The notes under the pieces were generated by a model. That model was given only the letters and a program-made list of their open reading frames with translations. It was not told where the DNA came from and made no database searches. 45,754 bases of DNA from Gammaproteobacteria bacterium (GTDB lineage Bacteria; Pseudomonadota; Gammaproteobacteria; JAKDMP01), in assembly GCA_027018875.1 (NCBI GenBank), contig JALUYA010000036.1, positions 1-45,754 on the forward strand, in the 5' to 3' direction. Numbering within the stretch: position 1 is the first letter of the stretch; each line of letters starts with the position of its first letter. This document shows positions 26,743 through 34,909 of this stretch, in pieces. Made by a program: the position numbers and the translations under genes.

Positions 26743-28110
26743 ATGAATTCGATTGCAACCATCAATCCCGCCACGGGTGAACCGATTGCCCGGTATGACT
26801 GTGCCGACGACGCCCAAATCGGCGCCACCCTCGAGCGCATGAGACGCGCCCAGCGCGAGTGGGCGGCGAGGCCGGTGGGCGAACGTCTAGAGCCGCTCAC
26901 CCGGCTGGCCAATCTGTTTTTGGCCCGGCGGGATGAACTCGCCCGGCTGATGACCCGCGAGATGGGCAAACCCATCACCCAGGCGCGTGCCGAGGTGGAG
27001 AAATGTGCCGGGGCGTTTCGGTATTATGCCGAGCAGGCCCCGGTGCTGCTTGCCGATAAGCCGGTGCAGACCAACGCCGCCTGGAGCGGGGTGGTGTATC
27101 AGCCGCTCGGGATCGTGTTTGCCATCATGCCCTGGAACTTTCCTTTCTGGCAGGCCGCCCGATTCGCCGCCCCGGCGCTGGCCGCCGGAAATGCCGGGCT
27201 GCTGAAACCGGCTCCAAGTACCACCGGTTGCGGGCTGGCCCTCGTCCGGTTGGCGCAAGAGGCGGGGATACCCCCCGGCGTATTGACGACCCTGGTGCTC
27301 GATAATGACTACGCAGCCCGGGTTATTGCCGATTCGCGCATAGCCGCTATTACGCTGACCGGCAGCGAGCGTGCCGGGCGCGCAGTGGCCCGGGTGGCGG
27401 GCGAGAATCTAAAAAAATGCGTGCTTGAGCTGGGAGGCTCCGATCCCTTTGTGGTGCTGGCCGATGCCGATTTGGAGCGGGCGGTTCAAGTTGCCGTTAG
27501 CGCCCGGTTTCAGAATACCGGTCAGAGTTGTATCGCGGCCAAGCGATTCATCATCGAGGCTCCGGTCTATGAGGAATTCGTGGCCCGGTTTGTTGCTGCC
27601 AGCAAGGCCTTGGAACTGGGCGATCCAGCGGCTGAAGCGACCGATCTCGGGCCACTCGCCCGGGATGATTTGCGCCTGACGCTTGCCCGCCAGGTGCAGT
27701 CCAGCCTCGATGCGGGAGCGCGGCTGGTAACCGGGGGGGGCATCCCCGCGAGACCGGGCTACTACTATGAGCCTACCGTGCTCGATGGAGTTCGTTCGGG
27801 AATGGCCGTAGCCACGGAAGAGGTGTTCGGCCCGGTGGCGGCCATCTTTCGGGCCACGGATCGTGCCGCCGCTCTGGCACTGGCGAACTCGACTTCCTAT
27901 GGCTTGGGCGGCAGCGTCTGGACCGCCGACCGGGAGGCGGGAGAGCGGTTCGCGCGGGGTCTTGCCTCGGGCCTCGCCTTCGTCAACGAGATGGTGCAAA
28001 GCGATCCACGGCTGCCCTTTGGCGGCATCAAGCATTCGGGGTTCGGCCGTGAGCTTGCCACCGAAGGCTTGCGCGAATTTCTCAATCTGAAAACTTTATG
28101 GATAAGTTGA
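26743..28110 (+). CDS. NAD(P)-dependent aldehyde dehydrogenase (succinate/sulfoacetaldehyde-semialdehyde type)
   Basis: An ALDH-superfamily enzyme of 455 residues. PWNFPFWQAARF (about 127-138) and LKPAPSTTG form the cofactor region. ITLTGSERAGRAVA precedes LELGGSDPFVV, which contains the general-base Glu. The catalytic Cys is in FQNTGQSCIAAKRF (about residue 262), and EEVFGPVAAIF and PFGGIKHSGFGREL complete the family. By sequence style it resembles short succinate-semialdehyde dehydrogenases. AAGGAGACAG precedes ATG 26743. The TauE/SafE exporter gene follows after 4 bp, a pairing reminiscent of safD–safE, so sulfoacetaldehyde is an alternative substrate. A G8 run lies at 27733-27740. Confidence 0.88.
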   Translation: MNSIATINPATGEPIARYDCADDAQIGATLERMRRAQREWAARPVGERLEPLTRLANLFLARRDELARLMTREMGKPITQARAEVEKCAGAFRYYAEQAPVLLADKPVQTNAAWSGVVYQPLGIVFAIMPWNFPFWQAARFAAPALAAGNAGLLKPAPSTTGCGLALVRLAQEAGIPPGVLTTLVLDNDYAARVIADSRIAAITLTGSERAGRAVARVAGENLKKCVLELGGSDPFVVLADADLERAVQVAVSARFQNTGQSCIAAKRFIIEAPVYEEFVARFVAASKALELGDPAAEATDLGPLARDDLRLTLARQVQSSLDAGARLVTGGGIPARPGYYYEPTVLDGVRSGMAVATEEVFGPVAAIFRATDRAAALALANSTSYGLGGSVWTADREAGERFARGLASGLAFVNEMVQSDPRLPFGGIKHSGFGRELATEGLREFLNLKTLWIS

Positions 28111-28114
28111 GTCC

Positions 28115-28912
28115 ATGGTGATTGAACTCGGGCTATTTCTGGCCCTGGGTATGGTGGTGGGACTGGTCGCGCCTGCCGCCGGTATCGGCGGTGGCGTGCT
28201 GATGGTACCCGCCTTTCTGGTTATTTTTCCGGCCTTCGGGATCGCTCCGGACATGGCCGCGCATATGGCTGTTGGTTCTTCGGTGGGAGCGGCGGCGCTG
28301 ATGAGTCTTAGTGCAGTCCATGCCCATGCGCGCAATGGTGCCGTGGATTGGCGCGTTTTCAAGGCCCTGGCCCCGGGGCTGATTGTCGGGGCCGTCATCG
28401 GCGGGGTAATCGCTCACGGGTTGCCGGATGATATTTTGCGCCGGGTCTTTGGTGCCCTGATGCTGCTATTGGCAATTTACCTGGTTTGGGGCCGCCAACC
28501 CCATGAGTGGCGGCACTCGGCAGGGCCCTCACCGCGAACCGCTTTATCCGCCGGGTTCGTTATTGGCGAGGTCGGCTCCATGGTAGGCGTGGGAGGGGGT
28601 TCGATGATCGTGCCCTTCCTGCTGTTCCAAGGCCTGCATTCCCAACGCGTAGCGGGTACTTCCAGTGCCGGGGTGCTGGTTGCGGCCTTGACGGCCGCGA
28701 TCACCTATATCCTGGTTGGAAGAGAATCTCCCGGGCTGCCGGCCTATTCGCTCGGGTATCTTTATGGGCCCGCGGTGACGGCTACCGCGATTACCGCAAT
28801 GTTGTTGGCGCCACTAGGAGCAAAAATCGCCCAGCATCTGCCGCGTAAGCGGTTTCAACGCCTGTTTGCGATATTGTTACTGATTATTGCGGTGCGGATG
28901 CTGGTGTTTTGA
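28115..28912 (+). CDS. TSUP (TauE/SafE) family anion exporter
   Basis: A polytopic membrane protein of 265 residues with two homologous halves. Each half is marked by a Gly-rich re-entrant motif: PAAGIGGGVLMVPA near residues 19-32 and VGGGSMIVPFLLFQG near 155-169. The motif SVGAAALMSLSAV and the paired SSAGVLVAALTAAI are the corresponding helix starts. TSUP members move sulfite, sulfoacetate or other organosulfur anions, or related organic anions. It starts 4 bp after the aldehyde dehydrogenase stop and is almost certainly in the same operon. The hairpin at 28943-28965 lies just downstream. Confidence 0.9.
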   Translation: MVIELGLFLALGMVVGLVAPAAGIGGGVLMVPAFLVIFPAFGIAPDMAAHMAVGSSVGAAALMSLSAVHAHARNGAVDWRVFKALAPGLIVGAVIGGVIAHGLPDDILRRVFGALMLLLAIYLVWGRQPHEWRHSAGPSPRTALSAGFVIGEVGSMVGVGGGSMIVPFLLFQGLHSQRVAGTSSAGVLVAALTAAITYILVGRESPGLPAYSLGYLYGPAVTATAITAMLLAPLGAKIAQHLPRKRFQRLFAILLLIIAVRMLVF

Positions 28913-28942
28913 AACCGGATAACCGGGGAAGCATGGAAAAAC

Positions 28943-28965
28943 CATGGCCCGCTTGGCGGGCCATG
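28943..28965. terminator. Perfect 10-bp hairpin, likely convergent terminator
   Basis: A stem of CATGGCCCGC (28943-28952) and its exact complement (28956-28965) has a 3-nt loop. Five A residues sit just left of it, so on the minus strand the stem is followed by GTTTTTCC, the form of an intrinsic terminator for the lipoprotein gene at 29153-29386. On the plus strand it is followed only by ATTTGG, so termination of the TauE/SafE transcript would be weaker. Confidence 0.65.
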
Positions 28966-29152
28966 ATTTGGATGGAATAAATCTTGTGGACAGACACCTG
29001 TCGGGATTGGTCAATCGGAGCGGACACCGTGGAAAGGCGAATTAAAATATCTCTGACTTCAGGGCGCATAGTGAGCTTGCGCAATGAAGAACCGGAGATA
29101 TTCGGCCGTTATTCCACCACCGCGGTAGATTGTCCCCAACTCCGGCAGATTC

Positions 29153-29386
29153 CTAGCCGCCGGTTGCCGGTGTTGGCGCGGTATGCGGAGTTGGCGTTGT
29201 CTCCGGAGCCTTCGCCGGCATCGGTGCCGCGGCGCTTGAAGAGCTGGTACCAGCCGAAGGCGCGGCATGACGCGTTGTGGTTACGGCCGGTGCCGCCGGG
29301 GCGGGGCCTTGGGACCGAGGTTTGGAGCAGGCGCCGAGGGCAAGTAACCCGAGCGCAACGGCTCCGATAGCAAGTATACGTTTCAT
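29153..29386 (-). CDS. Small Ala/Pro/Thr-rich lipoprotein
   Basis: A 77-residue secreted lipoprotein. MKRILAIGAVALGLLALGAC is an n-region of two basic residues, a hydrophobic core and a lipobox LGAC, with the predicted lipidated Cys at residue 20. The remainder is low-complexity: runs of Ala, Pro, Ser and Thr ending in TPTPHTAPTPATGG. ATG 29386 is chosen over an upstream in-frame codon because GGAGGAAG lies 7-8 bp before it. It is a lone gene on the minus strand with a hairpin terminator about 190 bp downstream. No known family is recognised. The remaining spacer 28966-29152 shows no other gene. Confidence 0.7.
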   Translation of the reverse strand: MKRILAIGAVALGLLALGACSKPRSQGPAPAAPAVTTTRHAAPSAGTSSSSAAAPMPAKAPETTPTPHTAPTPATGG

Positions 29387-29447
29387 AAACGATCTTCCTC
29401 CAGACAATTATCCTATTCAATCTTAGCTCCGATGCCCGATTATTACA

Positions 29448-30215
29448 ATGTCTCGACAAAATAGTTCTCGGGGGCAGGTGGTCCCCGCAGGCCTGGTTCT
29501 ATCGCTGCGCAGCGGCTGGGCGGGGTTGGTCTTGTCACTGTTGGCGGTCTATATTCAGAAAGATCCGCGTGCGGATTTCATGACGGCGACGGCAATCTTT
29601 CCGGCACTGGGTTGGTATGTTCTGGACCTGATCGGGGCTTCGATCTTGTTGGCTCCGGTGATTGCGATGATGGGCGAATGCATTGTCGACGGGCGGCGCC
29701 CGCGCCGAATCCCTTGGCGGGCCTTGGCGGCGGGGTGGCGACTGGGGCTTGCCGCCCTGATTTACAACATCGGGGTTGGGCTTGGATTGCTGCTGTTTCT
29801 CGTTCCGGGGGTGCTGCTCAGCCTTGCCTGGGTGCTCTATGGCCCGGCCGTAGTGTGGGCAGAGGCCGGACCGGTATCCGCACTCGGTCTGGCTTATGCC
29901 CGGGCCCGGCGTGACTGGGCAGGGCTCTTACGCCGCATTGCCGGTCCCTATGCATTCTATGGCGTGGTTTATGTCATCGGGGCGCTGCCGGTGGTGTGGA
30001 GCTTATTCAGGAGCCTGTCTGGCGGTGGAGTTGCCGCCATGGCGGCAAGACCGGATGTGTTGGTTCATCTGGCGAGTCCGCCGGCCGAGCCCGCCTGGTT
30101 TGCCTGGGGGCTTATGCCGTTACTCCTGGCGCTCGCGCAATGGTATTTACTTGCCGGGGTGACCGGCGCCTGGTTTGCCCTGGAACCGGCAGAGGCGGGT
30201 TCAGTCCTCGGGTGA
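29448..30215 (+). CDS. Polytopic membrane protein of unknown function (YciC-like topology)
   Basis: A membrane protein of 255 residues with about six hydrophobic segments. The most telling segment is LLLFLVPGVLLSLAWVLYGP followed by AVVWAEAGPVSALGLAYARA and RRDW. That is the PGxxLxxxWxxxxPxxxxE-GPxxAL pattern shared by YciC/UPF0259-like and related membrane-domain proteins. No catalytic motif is visible. The ATG at 29448 lacks a strong ribosome-binding site. The 3' end overlaps the end of prfA by 15 bp in convergent orientation. The function is not inferable. Confidence 0.75.
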   Translation: MSRQNSSRGQVVPAGLVLSLRSGWAGLVLSLLAVYIQKDPRADFMTATAIFPALGWYVLDLIGASILLAPVIAMMGECIVDGRRPRRIPWRALAAGWRLGLAALIYNIGVGLGLLLFLVPGVLLSLAWVLYGPAVVWAEAGPVSALGLAYARARRDWAGLLRRIAGPYAFYGVVYVIGALPVVWSLFRSLSGGGVAAMAARPDVLVHLASPPAEPAWFAWGLMPLLLALAQWYLLAGVTGAWFALEPAEAGSVLG

Positions 30216-31298
30216 GTCCGCGGCCAGCGCGGCGATCGCGCGTTCGCGTTCGGCGCGGATCAGCGGCTCGATAACCAGGTCGAGAGCCCCCGCGAGCACC
30301 GAATCCAACTGGTACAGCGTGATTCCGATCCGGTGATCGGTTACCCGGCCCTGGGGGTAGTTGTAGGTGCGAATGCGTTCGGAACGATCCCCGCTTCCCA
30401 CCTGGGCCTTGCGTTCCGCGCTCTGCTCCCGGGACTGACGTTCGCGTTCGGCGGCGAGTAACCGGGCGCTGAGAAGCGCCATCGCCCGGGCCCGGTTCTG
30501 GTGCTGGGAGCGTTCATCCTGGCACTCGACCACTAGTCCCGAAGGTCGATGGGTAATCCGCACGGCCGAGTCGGTGCGGTTGACATGTTGCCCGCCCGCC
30601 CCGCTGGCGCGGTAGGTGTCTACCCGCAGGTCTGAGGTCTTGATCTCGATCTGATCCATAGCCTGCATCTCGGGCAGAACCGCGACGGTGCAGGCGGAGG
30701 TATGAATGCGGCCTTGGGACTCGGTTCGCGGCACCCGCTGGACGCGATGCGTACCGGATTCGAAGCGTAGTCGGGCATAAGCATCCGCTCCGGCGAGGCG
30801 CAGCACGGCTTCTTTAATTCCCCCCAGCTCGGATTCACGCAGGGTTACGATTTCCAGCTGCCAGCCGCGGGTTTCGGCGTAGCGGCTGTACATGCGCAGC
30901 AGATCCCCGGCAAACAATCCGGCTTCATCACCGCCCGTGCCGGCGCGAATTTCCAGAAACAGGTTGCGCCCCTCGTCCGGATCGGGAGGGATCAGTGCAT
31001 CGAGCAGCGTGGACTCCAGGGCCAGTTGCCGTGCGGTGATGCGTTTGAGTTCATCGGTGGCAAGGCGGGCAAGTTTACGATCCGAATTGCCGGTCAACGC
31101 TTCGACCTCGGCCCGCTCTATATCCAGTTGTCGATACTGGGAGAAGGTTTGAACCGCCGGGGTAAGACGCGAATGTTCCCGGGCTAGTTTGGCCAAACGC
31201 TGGGGATCTTTTGAAGTTTCGGGCTGTTCCAGTTCATGCTCGATTACGGCAAGGCGTTCACCGAGCGCGGTCAGCCGGGCGAGGAGTGACGGATTCAT
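30201..31298 (-). CDS. prfA: Peptide chain release factor 1
   Basis: Terminates translation at UAA and UAG. The 365 residues (E. coli 360) contain the universal GGQ in GAGGQHVNRTDSAVRI (about 230-236), which triggers peptidyl-tRNA hydrolysis. Stop-codon recognition is in VPRTESQGRIHTS, where the PxT tripeptide is PRT (PAT in E. coli). YNYPQGRVTDHRIG is also typical. The ATG overlaps the hemA stop (ATGA at 31295-31298), the conserved hemA–prfA coupling. The GGQ methyltransferase gene prmC, often next, is not here; prfA ends against a convergent membrane-protein gene. Confidence 0.98.
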   Translation of the reverse strand: MNPSLLARLTALGERLAVIEHELEQPETSKDPQRLAKLAREHSRLTPAVQTFSQYRQLDIERAEVEALTGNSDRKLARLATDELKRITARQLALESTLLDALIPPDPDEGRNLFLEIRAGTGGDEAGLFAGDLLRMYSRYAETRGWQLEIVTLRESELGGIKEAVLRLAGADAYARLRFESGTHRVQRVPRTESQGRIHTSACTVAVLPEMQAMDQIEIKTSDLRVDTYRASGAGGQHVNRTDSAVRITHRPSGLVVECQDERSQHQNRARAMALLSARLLAAERERQSREQSAERKAQVGSGDRSERIRTYNYPQGRVTDHRIGITLYQLDSVLAGALDLVIEPLIRAERERAIAALAADSPED

Positions 31299-32584
31299 GC
31301 CGCCTGGTGGTCTTGATCCTGCTGGTCACGGTACTCATCGGTAAGTGCGAATAGCTCTCGTGCGGCATCAACCAACGCCGTTTGTTCACTCGCCGCGGCG
31401 TTTCGCAGGCGTACCGTGGGAGTATGTATCAGCCGATTGGTCAGAGTTCGGGCGAGGTATTCGAGCGCGGCATCGCTGCCCCGGGCGGTGGCAATGCGCC
31501 TGGCTTCGGCGAGGGTGCGCCGCCGGGCTTGTGCCGCCGCGGCCCGCAGTGCGCAGATCGTCGGCACTACGGTGCGAATCCGCCCGGCCTGGTGCCAGGT
31601 GGCGACCGATTGCATTACCGTGTGTTCGGCTTCCACCGCTGCGGCATAGCGCATTTCTTTGCTGGTGGCGATGATTTCACCCAGGTCATCGAGGCTTAAG
31701 AGTGCGATTCCGGGCAAGTTGGCCATTGCGGGATCCATGTCACGGGGCAGGCCCAGGTCAAGCAGTAACAGGGGGTGTTCGGGCTGGTGCAAGGCGAGCA
31801 GGTCAGGTGTAATCAGCGTGGTTGAACTCCCGGTGGCACTGGCCAGTAAATCGGCATCGGCAAGCAGGTCTTTCAGCGCGGACAGCGGATGGGCTTCCCC
31901 TTGATACCGATCGGCCAGGGCCTGTGAACCCTCCAGGGTGCGATTGGCGCAATGCAGTTCGCCGATGCCCTGGGCGCGCAAATGGAAGGCGAGCAACTCC
32001 ATGGTTTCTCCCGCGCCTACCAGAACGGCCTTGCGGCCCTTCAGGTTACCCATGTGCTGTTGTGCCAGTTTGACGGCCGCATAGGGCAGGGAGCGTACGG
32101 CGTCGAGAGTGGTATCGCCCCGGATGGCTTTGGCCGTGTTGAATGCAAACTGAAATAATTGATGCAATTGTGGGCCCACCGCCGAGGACGCATGCGCATC
32201 CAGGTAGGCCTGTTTGACCTGGCCCAGAACCTGGGATTCGCCAAGAACCATGCTGTCCAGGCCGGCGGTTACCCGAAACAGGTGGCGGGCGGCTGCGGTG
32301 CCCCGGTGGGTATAACGATAAGGTTCCAGATCACCCGCGAGGGGGTGGATTTGGTGTATCCAGTCACGCACCAGGGGTTGGGCTGCGGCATTCGCCAAGG
32401 CATAAAGTTCAGTTCGATTGCAGGTCGACAGCAGGATAGCTTCATCGAGACCCTCGTGTTCCAGGAGTTGATCCAGAACCTCGGGTATCCGTTCCTGGGG
32501 TACGGCTACGCGTTCACGTACCTCGATCGGGGCGCTTTTGTGGCTTATGCCGACGACGAGCAAGTTGTCGGTAATTGATTCCAT
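31295..32584 (-). CDS. hemA: Glutamyl-tRNA reductase
   Basis: The first enzyme of C5-pathway tetrapyrrole synthesis, reducing Glu-tRNA to glutamate-1-semialdehyde with NADPH. The 429 residues open with VVGISHKSAPIEVRE. The catalytic Cys55 is in LLSTCNRTELYAL, and RHLFRVTAGLDSMVLGESQV follows (about 100-119). A Rossmann segment VLVGAGETMELLAFHL lies near 186. A C-terminal helical dimerisation region contains RLIHTPTVRLR. It diverges from the TPR–lolB operon across 70 bp, where TAGAAT (minus strand) and TATAGT (32623-32628, plus strand) are candidate -10 boxes with poor -35 partners. Confidence 0.98.
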   Translation of the reverse strand: MESITDNLLVVGISHKSAPIEVRERVAVPQERIPEVLDQLLEHEGLDEAILLSTCNRTELYALANAAAQPLVRDWIHQIHPLAGDLEPYRYTHRGTAAARHLFRVTAGLDSMVLGESQVLGQVKQAYLDAHASSAVGPQLHQLFQFAFNTAKAIRGDTTLDAVRSLPYAAVKLAQQHMGNLKGRKAVLVGAGETMELLAFHLRAQGIGELHCANRTLEGSQALADRYQGEAHPLSALKDLLADADLLASATGSSTTLITPDLLALHQPEHPLLLLDLGLPRDMDPAMANLPGIALLSLDDLGEIIATSKEMRYAAAVEAEHTVMQSVATWHQAGRIRTVVPTICALRAAAAQARRRTLAEARRIATARGSDAALEYLARTLTNRLIHTPTVRLRNAAASEQTALVDAARELFALTDEYRDQQDQDHQAA

Positions 32585-32654
32585 AATGAGTCTATTCTAG
32601 CGCAGCGCTCGGCGACTGCTGGTATAGTTTTGACTTTTCCGGCCCCGACTGTCC

Positions 32655-34313
32655 ATGCGGCATCCTATTTTATTCATTTCGTGGCTGCTCCTGCTGCTAT
32701 CGTTTTCCGGCTGTGCCAGTCATTTTTCGCCAGCCCGGCCCGCGCAGGGCGGGCTGACGCCGGTCGATGTCGAAAATTTTACGGCCATGGCCCGGCAACT
32801 GCATTCTCCACGCCTGATGGCGAGGGTATTGCTCCAGCAGGCGAGGCAGAAAAAAAGTGTGGAGCGGGCGTTATTGGCCTCGCTGGTCGCCTTGGAAGGC
32901 AATGATTCCGAGTTGGGCGCCCAGGCGGCGGGCTACGCCCGTAAGTTGAATCCCGCCAACCCCGATCCTTATGTGCTGCTTGCCCGCAGCGCACTTTTGG
33001 AGGGGAAAATGGATCGAGCCTTTCGCTATGCGCGCCTTGCCTACCGCAAAGGCGGGGCGGCGGTGATATCGTTGGTATTCCGGGGCCGGGTGGATCCGTG
33101 GCTGAACTATACCCTGGCCCGGAAGTTATCGCGGGAATACCCGCGCGATACCCACCTGCGGTTGAGCTATGCGCGCGCCGCGCTGGAAGTCGGCGATAAT
33201 GCAGTGGCGTTGGCTATGGCCCGCAAGAGCCTGGCGGCCTTGCCCGGGGCGAGGCGTTCTGCCGGGATAATCGAAGCCCAGGCGCTATGGGGGATGGGGC
33301 ATAAGAAACCGGCGCTTTTAGTGGCGGAAAAATTATCGGCCGGTGACCCCGGTGATTCGATGTTGCGCGCTTTTTATGCCGGATTGTTGGCGCGTGACTC
33401 TCGGTTCAAGCAGGCACGCGCAGCCCTGTCGGCTGGCCGGACGGCTGCTCCGCAACAGGTGCATATCGTACTCGTCCGGGCGCTGATCGATATCGCCGAG
33501 GGGCAGACCGGGGCGGCCCGGGACCGCTTGACCCGGCTGCTTGAAGCGGGCGGCCATACAATGGAGGCATATAATTTGCTTGGCGGGATTGCCGCCGCAA
33601 AGGGGCAATGGGGCGAAGCCTTTGGCTGGTATCGGAGAGTTCGCGAGGGCAGCCTTGTTGGCCCCGCACAGCGGGGCGCCGTGTATGCGCTGGCGGACTG
33701 GCGAGGTTCCGAGGCGGCGCGAAATTATCTGCGGATGCTGGAGAAGGTGCTTCCCGGCTATGCGCCTACCTGGGCTGGGGTGGAGGCGAACCTGGATGAA
33801 CATGCAGGGCATTTGAGCGCGGCCTATGAATTGCTCGGCCGGGCCGTGCGGCGGTATCCGTGGGTTCGGCCGCTTCGGTATCAGCGTGCGGTACTGGCGG
33901 ATCGGTTGCACCAGGGGCGCCAGGCGCTGGAGTTGCTGCGTCAACTGGTGGTGCAGGAGCCGGGAAACCCTGTTTACATGAATGCCTACGGCTATACGCT
34001 CACCGAACATACGCGCCGCTTGCGGGTGGCACAAACTTACATCGTCCGGGCTCTGGCGATTGATCCGGGTAATGGCGCCTACCTGGACAGCATGGGATGG
34101 GTGCTATACCGGATGGGACGGCCCGCCAAGGCGTTGCCCTACCTGCGCCGTGCCTGGGCCAGGACGGGGGCGGTGGATGTGGCAGTGCATCTGGCGCGAG
34201 CGTATCTGGCGCTCGGAAATGTCTCGAAAGCGCGGCAAGTGGTGCATTATGCCCTCAAAAAATCGCCGAAGAACTCTCGGCTCTTAAAGCTCCTGGAGCG
34301 TATTCCGCGGTGA
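32655..34313 (+). CDS. TPR-repeat lipoprotein
   Basis: A 552-residue protein with an N-terminal lipoprotein signal (LLLLLSFSGCASHF; lipidated Cys near residue 21) followed almost entirely by helical TPR-like repeats. Recognisable units include NPDPYVLLARSALLEGKMDRAF (about 99-120), AYNLLGGIAAAKGQWGEAFG (about 305) and the C-terminal NGAYLDSMGWVLYRMGRPAKAL with its following pair. Such a TPR protein upstream of lolB is common in gammaproteobacteria, and an envelope-assembly scaffold role is presumed. Its TGA overlaps the GTG start of lolB (34310-34313), so the two are coupled. It diverges from hemA. Confidence 0.88.
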   Translation: MRHPILFISWLLLLLSFSGCASHFSPARPAQGGLTPVDVENFTAMARQLHSPRLMARVLLQQARQKKSVERALLASLVALEGNDSELGAQAAGYARKLNPANPDPYVLLARSALLEGKMDRAFRYARLAYRKGGAAVISLVFRGRVDPWLNYTLARKLSREYPRDTHLRLSYARAALEVGDNAVALAMARKSLAALPGARRSAGIIEAQALWGMGHKKPALLVAEKLSAGDPGDSMLRAFYAGLLARDSRFKQARAALSAGRTAAPQQVHIVLVRALIDIAEGQTGAARDRLTRLLEAGGHTMEAYNLLGGIAAAKGQWGEAFGWYRRVREGSLVGPAQRGAVYALADWRGSEAARNYLRMLEKVLPGYAPTWAGVEANLDEHAGHLSAAYELLGRAVRRYPWVRPLRYQRAVLADRLHQGRQALELLRQLVVQEPGNPVYMNAYGYTLTEHTRRLRVAQTYIVRALAIDPGNGAYLDSMGWVLYRMGRPAKALPYLRRAWARTGAVDVAVHLARAYLALGNVSKARQVVHYALKKSPKNSRLLKLLERIPR

Positions 34314-34909
34314 AACGAAGCCTGGCTCTATTGCTGCTTGTGCTAAGCGCCGGCTGTACAACGTTGGTCCAACCCAGCGGGCCGCCGAACCGGGTTGCCT
34401 GGCGGATTCACCTTGCCCGCCTGGAAAAATTGCAAAATTGGAGACTGGAAGGGCGTATCGGGGTTGTCGCCCCAAGCCGGGGGGGGGCGGCCAATGTGAA
34501 CTGGCGCCAGCAGGGGGCGCGGTGGAGTTTAATCTTTGCGGGGCCATTCGGCCTGGGAGCGGTGCGTTTGTGGGGTGATTCGAGCGTACTGCATATTCGC
34601 GATTCCCGGGGCCGGGAATGGTTGACCGAACACCCCGAGGCGGCCCTGGAACGTAGCTTGGGGTGGCCCGTGCCGGTTTCCAGTCTGCGGTACTGGATAA
34701 TCGGACGGCCGGCACCGGGCGGTGCGCGCGAAATTCAGTTGGGGGCACGGGGACTGCTCAGGTGGATTGAGCAAGGTGGATGGACGGTCCGTTACGGCGG
34801 CTATGGCCGGGTTCGGGGAGTGTTTTTGCCCGACTCCATTACCGCCACCCGTGCGGGTGTGCGGATCAAGTTGATTGTCAGCCGCTGGCGACTGGAGTCC
34901 GGTGCATGA
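34310..34909 (+). CDS. lolB: Outer-membrane lipoprotein receptor LolB
   Basis: Accepts lipoproteins from LolA and inserts them into the outer membrane. It is 199 residues from GTG 34310, which overlaps the preceding stop; GGAG lies about 12 bp upstream. The signal and lipobox LLLLVLSAGC (Cys near 16) are followed by the LolB opening WRIHLARLEKLQNWRLEGRI, then WRQQGARWSLIFAGPFGLGA and WIEQGGWTVRYGGY. The position between a TPR lipoprotein and ispE is the standard arrangement. A run of nine G (34479-34487) lies in codons for SRGGAA and is a potential slippage point. ATGA at 34906-34909 couples it to ispE. Confidence 0.92.
   Translation: MKRSLALLLLVLSAGCTTLVQPSGPPNRVAWRIHLARLEKLQNWRLEGRIGVVAPSRGGAANVNWRQQGARWSLIFAGPFGLGAVRLWGDSSVLHIRDSRGREWLTEHPEAALERSLGWPVPVSSLRYWIIGRPAPGGAREIQLGARGLLRWIEQGGWTVRYGGYGRVRGVFLPDSITATRAGVRIKLIVSRWRLESGA

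Noticed and set aside
28984-29370. 128-codon plus-strand frame opposite the small lipoprotein
   Set aside because: The minus-strand lipoprotein has a signal, lipobox and strong ribosome-binding site; this frame has none.
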